Source: Lanius collurio (taxonomy: Eukaryota; Chordata; Aves; Passeriformes; Laniidae). From it: DNA of 64,000 bases. Positions 1 through 13,215 of this stretch are shown here, in pieces (within the stretch, counting starts at the first letter, position 1; each line of letters begins with the position of its first letter). The stretch spans positions 16,992,256 through 17,056,255 of the forward strand of contig JACBWW010000012.1 of assembly GCA_020086605.1 (NCBI GenBank). Direction: 5' to 3'. The notes under the pieces were generated by a model, which did no database searches, was not told where the DNA came from, and worked only from the letters and a program-made list of their open reading frames with translations. The position numbers and the translations under genes are program-made.

Positions 1-3000
1 ACCAGCAGGATCCGGGAGAGAATCAGGAGAGCAAAATCCAGAAAAGTCATGTGTTGAGATAAGGGCAGTTTAATAGGGAAAGCAAAAGCTGCCCATGCAA
101 AAAAAAAGCAAAACAAGGGATTAATTCACTGCTTCCCATGAACAGGCAGATGTGCAGCCATCTCCAGGAGAGCAGGGCCCCATCACACACAACAGGGAAG
201 ACAAGTATAATTACTCTGAAATGTTCCCCCATTCCTCCTTCTTCCCTCCAATTCATGTGCTGAGCATGATGTCACATGGTCTGGAATATCCCTTTGGTCA
301 GTTTGGGCCACCTGTCCTGGCTGTGTCTCCTCCCAGCCCCCCATGCACCCCCAACTTCCTGGCCAGTGGCAGTATGGAAAGCAGAAAAGGCCTTGCCTTG
401 GGTCTCTGTAAGCCCTGCTCAGCAACAACAAAAACATCTTCATTTTATCAATCTTGTGTTCAGCACAAATCCAAAACACAGCCACTGTGAAGAAAATGAA
501 GTCTACCCTAGTCAAAACCAGCATGGCAGCACAGATAATAAAAGATTAGCCCCACTACTGGGTGAAGTTTTCATATTTTTTTCGTTGCTGCATATACAGG
601 TTCTCTTCTGTACAAAACATCAGATCTCCACAGAGAGATATGTGAGGTTTCTGAGTTCATTGCATTTAATTTCCTATTCAGCATTGATATAATTTTTCTC
701 CACTCATGGTGCATTACATATATTGCATTTATGAAGAGTAGTTAAGGTTTTTAATCAAGTACATCAGTTGTTTTCCTTTTCTTCTGTTGTGAAAAGTGTT
801 TTTCTCCTCATGGAAGGGGTATTCCTTCAAAGTCTCTTGAAACTGTACATGAAGGTCAACAGAAGGAACTGATCCCATTTTGGAAAGGAGCTGCTCTTCC
901 TTCACTGACTGTGATAGAGGATCCCTCCCCTTGAAATAATAAAAATTATTATTAACCTAGCCAATTTTTGTGGATTTTCCCAAGGCAGATGGGATAATTC
1001 CTCATGTATTTACTCACAGTTTAGCCTAAGACAAGAGTAGCTAGGCAGCAGGTTTGCCTGCCTGTGGTATGTGTTAGGCATGGCAGCCTGGGTAGTGGGG
1101 ACAGCCCCGAGGGAGGGGTACCTCTCTTTCCTGTCAGCAGTGATGCTTCCCTATGTCCTGGTAGGTGTCAGCTGTAGCACAGAAGAGCTGATACTGGAAG
1201 CTGCTGGTACCTGTTGTTGAGCTGGGATGCTGGATGTACTCTGCTCATTCTCTGTGGTGTGGGTTGGCAGCTCTCCAGTGGCTGGGTCTCCACAGACATG
1301 CCCGTTTGCATGGTGGGACATCTTTCCTTTACCTTCATGGTCCTCACATGTCTGCCCGGACTGTACCAAGCAAAGTGCAGCTCAAAAGAGAGATTTTTAA
1401 AAATTTATGTTATTATTTAAATACCAGACTAAGACTTATTTAGTGTGGCATTTTAAGACTATTAAAATATCCCACTGTCTTGATGTAGTCAGTATTAATG
1501 ACTAGAATTTGTTAATGATTACACAACACATGGCAAGAAAACATGCTTCAGTGGCATATTTTCTTTTCCACATGACAGAATAACAAGTCCCTTCAGGACC
1601 ATATCAATGGCTTTATCTTGGCTAATCAGTGCAAATCTTCCATCTGTCCTGTTATAACTGCATAAAGGAAACAAGCAAATGAAAATAGTTTAAACACACT
1701 GATTATTCTTTCATGCCTCAGGCCTGAAAAGACTACATATTATTTCACTAAAATAATGGCTTTGGCAATATCCAGAATTGAAATAGCTGATTTCATTGTT
1801 TGCTCGAAAGTGCACCCAACAAACTCCAAGTTCTTTACCACTTAGTTCTGTAGACATGACGCATATGCTCCAGACCTTCTGTAACAATCATGTTTAGAGC
1901 AAAGAAGTCAAACATTCACCAAAAACATATAAATGGGAGCAGTAGCAGATGTCCAAACAAAACCAGTACTGTGCTAGCCAAGCTTCAGCTTGGTACCCAT
2001 CTTAGACAAGCTCTTCACAGGGAAAGGTTATTCTGTCTACAAAAACTATGTTAAAACACTGAAATAAATCTGTCCAGCTGAGCTTTTGCCATCTTGGAAG
2101 CTACTGCTCTAACCTAATACTAGTTCTTCTAAAGTTTGTCATCCTTAAATGTAGGTTTGGATACATTAGCTCATCTTGCATAATTTTTACACGATACTCC
2201 TCATATTCTAATTCATTTTGTTGCTCAGCTGTTTCCACATGATCCTATCAGAGTCCCACAGCATGTGCTATGGAAGTTGACTCCAGCTGGAAGCTTCCCA
2301 TTCAGGTTTCCAAAGAGAACAAAAAGAATTTAGGAAAAGCTTCAAGATAAGAGACATATTGAAAAAAAATACAACCTCCTTAGAGAAAGTCTTTAGCATG
2401 CAAGTAAAATATATGTCTGGACCATCTTGTCAGAATCAGATTTGGGCACCTGTCTTTGCACTAGATATGTTTTAGTGACAGCACAGGGCAAGTATTCACT
2501 CAGCTCTTCTGGTCTTCAAATTTCTGTGTGATGTAGTCATGGGATATGATTTATGATCATCCCTTCTAGGCAACTGAGATGATTCAAGACACTCTTCACT
2601 AAAACAGGTTTCAAGCAAGGAGTCAGGGAGGATTGCCAGGAGAAAGTACAGAGAGATTTAGGAAAGAGAAAATCCTTGAGGCGAATTTTTGAGAGCCAAG
2701 TTGAGAGAATCTTCAACTGAAATTTCACTAGTGTTTTAGATTGAATTATTAATAAAATCAAGGTTGATACTCAGCTGTTCTTTAAGTAGCACAAACAAAC
2801 TTGGCTACAGGGCTTTTAGTACTGTTAGACTGATTTAACTGGAGAATAATAATTTATTTCAACATGTCTGTACTGTGTTGAGGGCTGTAGAGTAATTATT
2901 TATTTGCAGTGTGTTTCTTGGTGTAGTGCATACAAGGGGCAGTTGTTCAGATGGCTCATTGGTTTTCTTTCCCAGGTATTTAACAAAATATTGTTTGCAG

Positions 3001-6000
3001 CTCCTCTTAAAGACACAAGCAGATCTTGATATCCCTTTGCTAGTGTTACTCTCATGGTACTCCTTTGAAACCCTTGGCAAAGCTTTCCATCCACAGTAGG
3101 ATTTTTATGTTTGTTTTTAAATAGGAGTGTATTGAATGTGCGAGACATCAAGATGCTGAGCCTGGTTCCAGCTGTGTTTTTATACCATGGATTTAACTCT
3201 CCTGACAGTAGCTATGTTCTTGATTTTGACACATGTCATTGGAACAAAGTAAAAAGATTACATAAGCTTAAAATCAGACCCAAAATCTGTTCTGTATCCT
3301 TACAGACTTTTCCACAATCACGTTCTTATACACATTCATGAGGACTGATCATCTATTTGGTTGATCTTAATTCAGCTTTAAAATTTTCCTTAGAAAAAAT
3401 GGAGTGAAATGTAATTTTACCTTTTCCAACACCACTAAAATTCTACTTCAGGCAATACCTATTTGACAAGAGACATTCTGGGTAAGGGTTGGTGAAAACA
3501 GTCAAATTGTTGCTTTAACTCACTGGCAGAGAAGGTGTCTAGAAAAAGGTACAGAGAAAGAACACAATCTGCCTATGACTTTAGTACGACCATAATTTGC
3601 ACATGGTCAATGTATTTATTATTCTTTGTTCCAGAAACATCACTGCATCTCGGGGCTGTATTGCTGGCAAAGGCATACCTTGTGGTAAATGCAGAACCTG
3701 AATTTAGCAGGAAATAAACCCTAGGTCCAACTTGGAGCTGTCTGCAGCCCAGAGAGAAAAATGTTGTCTTCCCCACTGCATTTAACCTAATTTTCTCTCC
3801 AGTATTAGAAAAAGGCCTGTCTGTAAATCTCTGTTCGCTGTGAAGAAATCACTGATGGGGATTCACTGTTTCAGGGTAGAGTTCTATTTCCTTCTCTCTC
3901 CCACTGTTTTGCTTCTAAAACATAAGAAAAAATATTATAGATACATGCTGTGCAGAATACAGAAGGTAGCAGTAAGCTCCCTCTTGCAGAGTACCTTGAG
4001 AAAGTTTTCCCTGCAATAGTTTTCTATGCATGTATTGCATGTATTCACTCACCTCCTTCCTCTGCCTCTGGCTGGTTTGTTTTTTTTTTTTTTAATGATT
4101 GCAGCTTCTGGTTCCGTTGTCTCAGATTTTATTGTTTAAAGCTAGAACAGATGGTGTTATGTCTATTAAATACTAAACTGTGTCATGCAGGAATCATTAT
4201 CTCAGCTGAATTGGCTCCTTATAAGAGTGGTTTTATCCTTTAGAATAGATTTAAGGACTCAGAAGAAATTCACTGCGCTGCTGGATGCCAGTGATGGGCT
4301 AAATGGATGACACTCTACTCTTGGCCAAAAATACAACGTGGGTGGACAATCAATATTCTTTGCTACAGGATCAGATTTGCCACAGGTTTCTGCATTCTTG
4401 GGTGCAATGCAGAGTTGTAGCACTGAGAGGGGAGTTGAGCTGGAGAACTTCCCGTGGGGCATGGGGTAAAAGCCCTGCCAGGTACTGGGCTTCCTTGCTT
4501 GTTTTACATGGACCAATTGATCTGGATTGCATGACAATTTTGCTGAAGGAACTATATTTTTTCTGTTTAATACAATTTCCCAGGAGTCCTTCTGCATAGG
4601 TTTGCAGAGTTTCAAGGTATTTGGGGCAAGAATTATTTCCTCTTTTAAATTTGAAAAGTACAGTGGCTGGGTCAGTGTGCCCCAGTTTATTCTCTCTTGA
4701 TCTCTCATTGCTGCAATGCAAATAATTCATAAAAGGATGGGTAGTAAAAAGCCACAGGAACAGCAGTCCTCTGAGTGATATATTATAAAACAGGATTCAT
4801 TGAATCTGGGTTTGACTCCCTGAAGTATAATAGTCTTGCAATTCACCATCTCTGATGCAATGGATCAAAATGTTCTTTACAATAAAATGAAGACATTTCC
4901 AAAGTATAGGACTGTACTTTAATAAATGTTGCCAGAAGGAATCTCATTTAAACAGCAAGATTCTACATCCTCTATTTCTTTCCTTTCCTCAGTAAAACCC
5001 AGTTTGCTCTTGAGATATTTAAAATGTCCTTTCCATGCTTCTCAAGTGACAGCATACAGTGCAATGAATACAGCTGGAGAGCTTCACATCAGCGACACGC
5101 TGTGTGGAGACATGTTTTTCTGGAGTTTTTATCTCTGAAGGGGTCACGGTGATACATCAGACAAGGGCTCTTCTTGTATCACGATCCAGTAGCTCCCAAT
5201 TCAAATAGCTCCAAAATACTTTTTCAAACATGGACTACACTAAGGCCTCATTTCAGTTCTCTTATTCTTGTGATCATCTGTGCTGAAGCACCAGCCAAGT
5301 AGTGCTACATGCCTTGTGTATACTTGGAAGCATTTCTATTTTGCCTGAAGCAGAATTATTTTTCTGCATGGCTGTTTCAGGAGCTCTCCAGCACAATGGG
5401 GCAGTGGTTGCTCCATGTTCTTTCCCTCCACTGCTGACAAGTTTTCAAAAATGCTTTTTGAAAGCTCTGTTGAATTTTTCTATGTTTAAAAATCCTTATA
5501 CTGGGCCAAGACTGCATGTTTTGTAGCCACCACAAATGAAATTACATTTCATTAGATCACTGACTTGGCTGTCTCCCAAAACAATCCTGCACTCTATCAG
5601 ACTCTTCTGTTAACCATGTTCTTGTAGAATGACAGAAAGGGAATGAAAAAGCTATTAAGGCCCAACCTTACAAATCACATGGGTGTGTGTATTTTATAGA
5701 AATTTATATTTCACAGAAAAGAAAGTGGCTCTAGTTAGCCTACAAAGCTACCATAGCAATATGAGTTTTCCTCTGCTCATTATTTAATGTCCCTAGTACT
5801 TTGCACATCAAAGGGACCAGATCAACTTCCAGTTGTGGACTTGAGTAACTGAGTAGACCTCAGCATGTCATGCCAGATCCAGGTACTTGGAAATCTAACA
5901 TACCCAGGGGGATGTAGCTCTGGCAAGCACTTCAGCATTTTTATTTATCAGCTTTGTGTGTGGCTTCAATAGCTCAGAATCCCTATCCTAATTTCTGTCT

Positions 6001-9000
6001 GAGTCAAAAAAATGCTATTCTTAGTCTGAAAAATCTTCAATTTGAGGTGCTTTAGACTGACCTGTTATAAAATTCATTTGTTCTGTTTCAGTCTTAGATT
6101 TTGATGCTGACATGTAAATGTGGGGTTCATTACTGCTGTCTTGACTTCCTTGTGTATTTGAAGAAATCTAGCAAGCAATATCAAACCCTTGTCTTTCTCA
6201 CTCCTTTATTGCACAGTAAATTATATTTCCCTCCAAAACAAAAGCTCTCATTTTATTTTCTCCTTTGTATTTCTCTTCACCATCCCTCACATAGATGGGC
6301 AGACTGGCTCCCACATGGTCACTTCTGTTGGTTGCTCTAGAGAGTACAAGTAAAAAGTCAGAAAGTTTTTTTCCAGGATGCCTGCAGAAGATAAAATCCT
6401 CATAGAAATGTATTGATACAACTCTTTGGGGATAGAAAAATGTAAGAAGTGAGAAGCAAATTCTCTTTGTGACCATTCTACTCTTGTAGGTCTATCATCA
6501 CCAATTTCACTATTTTATTGGTAGTGTTTAACAAAGGTTTCTAAAATCAGAAATATGAGCCAAACTCTTCTTGTTCTAAAGATTTCTACTAAGCAGGCAA
6601 ACTTTAAACTCAATTAGATCCTGGCAGTACAGATGGTTATCAATGTTTTTAAAACACTGGCAAATGTCTGAGAAATAAATTGCATTATCTATTGATGAAT
6701 GACTTCTCCACAGATAGTTCAAACTACACAGACCATTACATTCATTTTCTTTGCAACCAGAAGTCCTTCTCTGCAGTGAAATGAACATTTTTCCCACTCT
6801 GAGCTTTTCTTATTAGATTCTAGTTCGTTATTGAGGGCTAAAAACTCAATGAGTCATCTGCTCAGCAGAGAAATTCCTGAGATAATCATCATTCTTTGAG
6901 GTATATCTGTGTTCCTTGCCTTGCTGAAGAATGAGATGATAGTGAAGGCTTCCAAAAATAAGTACCTGCAGCTGCAGCAGGAACAGTGACTGTGTTCAAG
7001 CAAGATGCTCACAGAGGACCAATACTGGGGTGTGTGGAGGCTGCCCCCCCATGTAAGCTGACAATCACTCTTTATTCCTTTTGTTCACTCTGGTAATGGG
7101 CAGGCTGCCTGGACCCCTGCTCAAATGCAAATGTTTATATTGGCTGTGTTTTGGTCATCCTTAAACTCTCTCTGTAAGGGACAAGGGGATTGGCCCTATC
7201 AGGGCATATAATCACACCACTCACCACATTTAGACAGTACTCCCTCACTGTGCAGTCTCCTCACTTGCTGCTTAAAATGGAAGAATGATTAGCTGAGGGC
7301 ACTGGTTTTCAAAGTCAAGTTTAAAGCATCTCATTGGGATAATATGCTATAAAATATACCCTTAGTATAAAAGTGACAGAATCCTGGATCATCAGAGGCA
7401 GACAGAACACAACAAAATCCTGTATTTTACCTACATGCTGACAGGATGTAAGCAAGATGCAATCCTGACAGAAATCATTGCTCCTAATATAGTCTGTAGC
7501 TTCCAAAAATGCTTTTGTTTTTTACATTTGAAGAGTTTAAATAGAACATTAATCCTTTGGTCTGCAGCAAGCATCTTTTCCTCAGATCTCTTGGTCCAAA
7601 TAACCAATTCATTTGCTCATGTTTGAATGGGAGAGAGGCCACAAGATTGAAAGAATATGGATTTGGTTTGGTTCATTTTAGTTTTTCTCACAGAATGCAG
7701 CATATAGCACATCATGGAAATCTAGGGTTTTTTCCTAAACACAGGAGAGAGTGCAGTTATTCATACTTCTGAATGACTTGGTCACCAGGAGCTGTGTGTC
7801 CTTGCTGGCAGAGAGCACACACCTTGGCCAGCAAGTGCCATTTCTGCAGAGTTAACTCCTATGGGAGTAGTTGCTTCTGTGCTTGGCAACTAAATAAGTA
7901 CCACTTTGTTATTTCCCTCAGCATTTGGAAGTTGAATTTTTTAAAGGAAAATCTAGGGATTTGAAAAGCCCAAACAGATCAACTATCTTGTAAATGGGAC
8001 TCAGGAAACATTAATTAAAACACATTGGTTCTCACATCCTTATCTGTCCACTGACAAGTAAAGATAGGAAATGGCTCCAGAAATTATACTCTAGTTAATT
8101 TATCCATTTGAAAAGGTCTTTTAAATTTTTTTCTTTTCTGTTACAGCAGAGTACACTCTAGAACAATTTTATTTCCTGGCGAAGCTTTGCAAGAGAAATT
8201 TTTAACCTAGCAGCTGCTACTTTTGAGCACTTCATTGTCTGTGTTTCTGAGTGAGAATGGGTTTACAAACACGGTGGTGTAACCTACACCAATATAGACA
8301 ATTGTATGCATGGACCACACAGGAAAACTCGCTTGTATCATCATCTATGAAGACTCAGTCAAAAAATTTATAAAGCCAGAATGGAGCCTGGGGTTTATGG
8401 GTTTTACTTTTTAAGAATCTTGGATCTGGAAATCTCTTTCACTGCATGCAGCTGGTGAAAATATATGTGAAACTCCCAAACTGATAAGAAAGTTTCTGTG
8501 GAGTTTCCTGGTTGATCAAGTGAGTCAATTACCTCTTGTAATAATTGCACAGACTGGTTTGACACAAGAGAGGTTTTAAAAGTCAGCTGATGGTGCTTGA
8601 TCTCAAGGGCCTGAATTTGGCCATTAAAGACTGGTCAACACAGTCGTTAACCTCTGGAAAGATACAGCATTGTATGAGAGATTTCAGATTATGTCTTTGA
8701 CAAACATTGTTGTGGCTAGGAGTGTCTGAGGAAACCTTGTGGAGTTGTAGGCTTCATTGGGGACACACCCTCATTTCCAGACTGCAGAGATCAGCAGCTC
8801 TATGGATGGTCACCAACAGCTCCTCTAGAAAGGAGGTGGCTTCCATAGGAAAAGGCACTTAAGATGCCTAAAAATGTTTGTACCTTTACTTTTATCTCCC
8901 TGAAATAAGGAGGAAAGGCCTCTCCTGCGGTAGTCACAAAAATTCCAGCCCCTAACTTTAAAATAGTCCTTTTTGCTAGCATCAATATTGATTCTTTTCA

Positions 9001-9044
9001 GGACACCACTGAGGTCTCCAGTGGAAGGGAAACTGCTGACTCTT
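1..9044. other. Non-genic unique DNA, no supported gene
   Basis: I see no gene here. Reading frames on both strands are short and low in protein character. The longest is an ATG-initiated frame of 149 codons on the minus strand (4259-4708), which overlaps open frames on both strands and matches no family I know. The stretch holds a run of 14 T at 4080-4093 and a run of seven C at 7044-7050. No CR1 end signature, tRNA or microsatellite array was recognised. It is AT-leaning and CpG-poor, consistent with intergenic or intronic avian DNA. Confidence 0.6.
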
Positions 9045-9085
9045 AAAAAAAAAAAAAAAAAAAAAAAAAGAGAAGAAAAAAAAAA
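9045..9085. repeat. Interrupted poly-A tract
   Basis: A run of 25 A (9045-9069) is followed by a short G/A spacer and another run of 10 A (9076-9085). No gene-like or transposon-like sequence that I recognise lies immediately upstream on the plus strand, so it may be a simple A-rich tract rather than a retroposon tail. CR1 elements, the dominant avian LINEs, end in a short octamer-type repeat and not in poly-A. Confidence 0.9.
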
Positions 9086-12000
9086 TGGCTGAAGTTTAAT
9101 AGATACTAACAAAAATAAATAATAACCTGGATAAAAATTAGGTATTCTCTTAGTGCGCCAGGTTTCATACTCATGGCTTCTGCTGATTTCCTGATTACTC
9201 AAGGTCTCCAGGCAAGGCTGCACAATTTTCCTTTGGCTTCTAAGGTAAAGGCCCCTCTGTCCTCCCACAGACTCCTCTTTGCCCTCCTTCCCAAAAAGCA
9301 AATGTAAAATATCTCACATTCACAGGCCAACACAAAGCATAAGGAACCAAACCACTCACACATACACATTTTCCCTTTTCAGTGACCTTTAATCTGTTTG
9401 CTTGTGTTGTGGGAAGCAATTCATAAAAATATGAAAAGAATGTCAGATTTGTCACAATATTTTTTCAATGCCAGATGGCTTGCTCTTTAGGCCTATTTAT
9501 CAAACACATGGCATTTTAATGCATAAATTCACACCTCTTCATGCAAAGGGAGGAGATGGTTATTTTAACAATTAAAATCACAGATGAGGTGTTTATTTTA
9601 ACTTTGCACACATCTTGCATTGCATCGCTGGTATTTAAGACTTTTGAAGGGAGGAAGAGAGGCATCTCCTAGGCAGCTCAGCATTTCTCTTATTTCTTAT
9701 CTGAAAATGGCAAACCCTGGCCAGGTCAAAGATCACTTGAATTGGTCTTTTAAGTAAAACACCTTTGCAGACACACTCGGGGTCCCATTCCCAGTTACGT
9801 GAGTGAGATGAGAAAGATTCACAACCTTCTGGCAGTATCAAAGCAGAGAAGGGGAGCAGCAGATAGAGCAGTCATGGTATGTGGCTGCAGAATAGCCCAT
9901 GCAATCCCAATTCAGAGAGGTTTTACTTTTGATCTGTGTTTTTTTTTTTTTCATATAGAAAAAAAGCTTTATAAACTTGATCAAAAATGTGCTGATACCA
10001 GCAGAAGTCTGCGAAATACTGATAACTATACAGTGACATGCAGTTGTGACATCAATTTTTCTCATTACCATACTCAATCCTGTTCCTCTGATCTCTGGGG
10101 ACAGAGTTTTCCTTCCCCTACCCTCCACAACCCCATTTGGCTTGGCAGCTTTCACAGCAACCCTGCTGAGACTGACAGGGCACAGGATTATTTTCCAAGC
10201 TTTGCCTCTGAAAAATGCCACACAAGCACCAAATATCGCTGATGAGGATTCCCAAAAGCACAAACAGCCCAGAAAGGACAGCAGGGAAGTGGTTTATTAG
10301 AAGAGGAATGCAGAGGTGGCAGAAACCCAGGGGGCCTGAAGCGCAAGGGAGACTGAGCTGAATGCAACCCCAAGGCTGTGTGCAGGAAGTTGTCTCCACC
10401 ACAACTGGTTTCCTCTGCCTCTCTCCCTCTCCCATTTGGGGAGATTCTGGGCATCCCACAGCAACATCTCTGAACTCATACCTATGCTGGAGTTATATAC
10501 TTGCCCTCAGCAGTATTTGGGAGAAGCCAGTCTGAGGTATTTGAGTTTTGGATTAGGGATCTTTCTCCTCCTACGCCTTACATGTTTTCCTTCAGGTTCT
10601 CCTCTTTCCCAGGCACTGTGAATGCCCCCAGTTGCTTTAACTGCTTTCTCTACTTGTCTTTTCCACTTTCCTTCACAATGCTCTCAGATGAAAAATAATT
10701 CTGGGCAAGAAGTACACCTGTCTGATATGTTGGAGGAGCAGTCCTAATTGCATGTGGCATTGCAGCACAGTGTAAGATAATTGCTAGAGGCAGATCTTCT
10801 GTATTGTAGATACATTCATGATCCCAAATCTGCAAGTGTCTGTAATGATAAAGGAAGCAAACTTCAATAAGAACTGATATTTTTCCTCTTTTGGTCAGGA
10901 AGGCAATTGAATGGCATGTCAATCATGTCTGAAAATTCTATTTCTTAGGAATCTGCCCCCATATCTCAAAGAGATTTGGGGTCTGTGCAGTAAGTTTAAA
11001 ATATGATTTCTACAGCTCCTCAAGACAGACCATGCTAACCTGCCAGTCAAAATCACACCCTAGATTCAGATAGTTTTACGAAGGTGTATGTCCATACAGG
11101 GTCAGATCATCAATTTAAAGTCATATCAATTTTCACTTGCATTAAATGAATTGTGTTTCACATAAACCAAGTCTCAGACACCAGACCTGCTGCATGCCCT
11201 GTGTTGTTGGCTGAACTAAGCCAATGAGACTTTTGATTCAACTGGATTCTGCCCATACCCAGCTCACAGACATGTCCCAAAGGGCCCAAGCTGCCTAAAA
11301 GCACAGCAAAAGCAGTCTGAGATTATGTTTTTAGGTGCTGTCCCTCAAACATCTCTTCTTCAATTAAAAGTGTGCTGGAGTTAAGACCAGGGCCATCTCT
11401 TGTCAGCATTCAGGTAAAAAAAATTTCCTGTAGGCAAAGCATTACAGGATTCCATTGTGGGACTGGGACAGGTCTGCATGTGTGTTTGTTACTGAGACCA
11501 TACATGCTGTGTACATCCACACAGTTCTGCCTGTGCTCAAAATGCCTTAAAATGCCTTTATGCTACATAGAAAAACATTTCTCCAACTTGATTTGGAGAG
11601 GCTGTGGTTGAGATTAGCCAAACTCACAACCTTTACACTCTATAAAATCCTACCTAGTTTGAAAAGATCAGCTGAACTCAGCTCTCCAGGAACATCATCT
11701 CCTAATAAAGTTTAAGCCACATGAAAGTTGATTTAGAAGCAATTTCATGTAAATAAGTTAGAGTGGATAGAAACTGGGGCCTCTACTACTTGCTGAAGGC
11801 TCAGATTGCACTCTGCCATGTGTACATCGCTGGTGATCTCCAAGATTATGATACAAAAAGCAGGGTCATGCAGGTAACAAGAGATCCAGAAGAAGAATGC
11901 TTTTATGCCCAAAAAATAAATTTAAAGCTGATTAGTTTTCATATTTCCCTTTTGTGGATCCTTGGTCCAGCTTTTGCTGGAAAGCATGTGTTCAGCTTGT

Positions 12001-13080
12001 ACCACATAAATGTACTATGTGATAGCCCCTCAAACTCAGTTTCCAAATGTTTCCAGCTTGGAAAACATTTGTTGCCCTCCTAAGCATTTTGGGAATCAAT
12101 CTGCCCTCCTCTCATGTCACCACACTTGGGTAGCACCCTCCATAAAGTGAATGGGAAATGCTCAGAGTTTATTAGAAACAAGCTCACTGCAGGCCCTTTA
12201 AGCATCGCAGACACAGTGTGCTACAGCTCTCAGCATGATTCTACTTGATATTTTAAAATCTAAATTCTCAGGTTAAAATTTTAATGGACCTCTTGACCAC
12301 TTAAGTCACTCTTTCTCTTGGTTGTTTATTTGCCTTTTGAGAACACGAGAATAGAGGAAAGCTTCCTTTTGGTGACATCCTGCCTACCCAAATATTAGTA
12401 ACAGGATTTAATAGCTTCTTGTCTTTAACTCTGATGCATTGTTGCAGTTAAACTACTATCATGTTTCATACCTGAACCAGTTCCTATCAGTGATAGATGG
12501 AACACTGCTTTTTTATGTACTATATCTCAGCCACAGATTGTAAATTCTGTGCAATCCTTTTGGGGCAAAAAGCACTAGGTAATGATAGGTATGAATCATT
12601 TTTTGTGATACCTAGCTGCAGTTATTACTGTTTTAGATATTCATCTCACATCAGTGCAGAGATGTTTAGAAGACAGGCCTAAATAAAGCAAAATTTAAAA
12701 GAACTCTACCTGTTTTAGGAGTTTGCATCACTTATTGCTTTTGGCATTAAGTTGAGCTCAGCTTTTTTTACTTCTGTATTAAATCATATTTCCTGCCATG
12801 GCTAATAAGTTTGGGTTTCCTTCTGCTCATTGTAATTTTATTTCTAAATGAAACTAAAAATAATTAGGCCCCTTCTCCCTCCCAATGGATTGAAAAATGT
12901 ATTTAGAGTCTTACCCAGAAGCTATGGAAGAGTGGTATTTAAAAGTTACCAAAAATAGGGTGTCCAAGGAGTATTGCAAAATGTGTACAGTTGATGTATT
13001 TTCAGTTCAGTTCAGTGTGAGTCTTCCCTGCCAGATGAAAAGCTGTCACACTTGAAACAAATGGTTACTTCAGCTTTCCT
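9086..13080. other. Non-genic unique DNA
   Basis: No supported gene. Open frames of 140-150 codons overlap on opposite strands near 9.8-10.26 kb, with no domain or splice context. A run of T lies near 9939-9950. The interval 10.1-10.5 kb is somewhat richer in G+C than its flanks but has no repeat signature I can name. Confidence 0.55.
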
Positions 13081-13215
13081 ATTTGGAGCTGCCGGCGTCT
13101 CGGCTTGTGTACATTTATATTTTGGTGTCCACACTCAGTGCCAGCAAAGCCACATTATCTTCTTAGCATTTATGCACCACCTTGTCAAGCTGTTATTAAT
13201 TTCTGCTTTTACATT
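13081..13215. promoter_or_regulatory. Possible conserved non-coding element
   Basis: Three CpG dinucleotides lie within about 12 bases at 13092-13102 in a neighbourhood where CpG is rare. They are followed by a block with a TTATTAAT homeodomain-like core near 13193 and no open frame or repeat signature. Retained CpGs and TAAT cores outside repeats are typical of conserved vertebrate enhancers, but conservation cannot be seen from one sequence. This is inference only. Confidence 0.18.

Noticed and set aside
10290..10460. Possible LTR or 3' end because of an AATAAA on the minus strand in a G+C-richer patch
   Set aside because: No paired LTR ends, no second copy and no coding remnant; one AATAAA is expected by chance.
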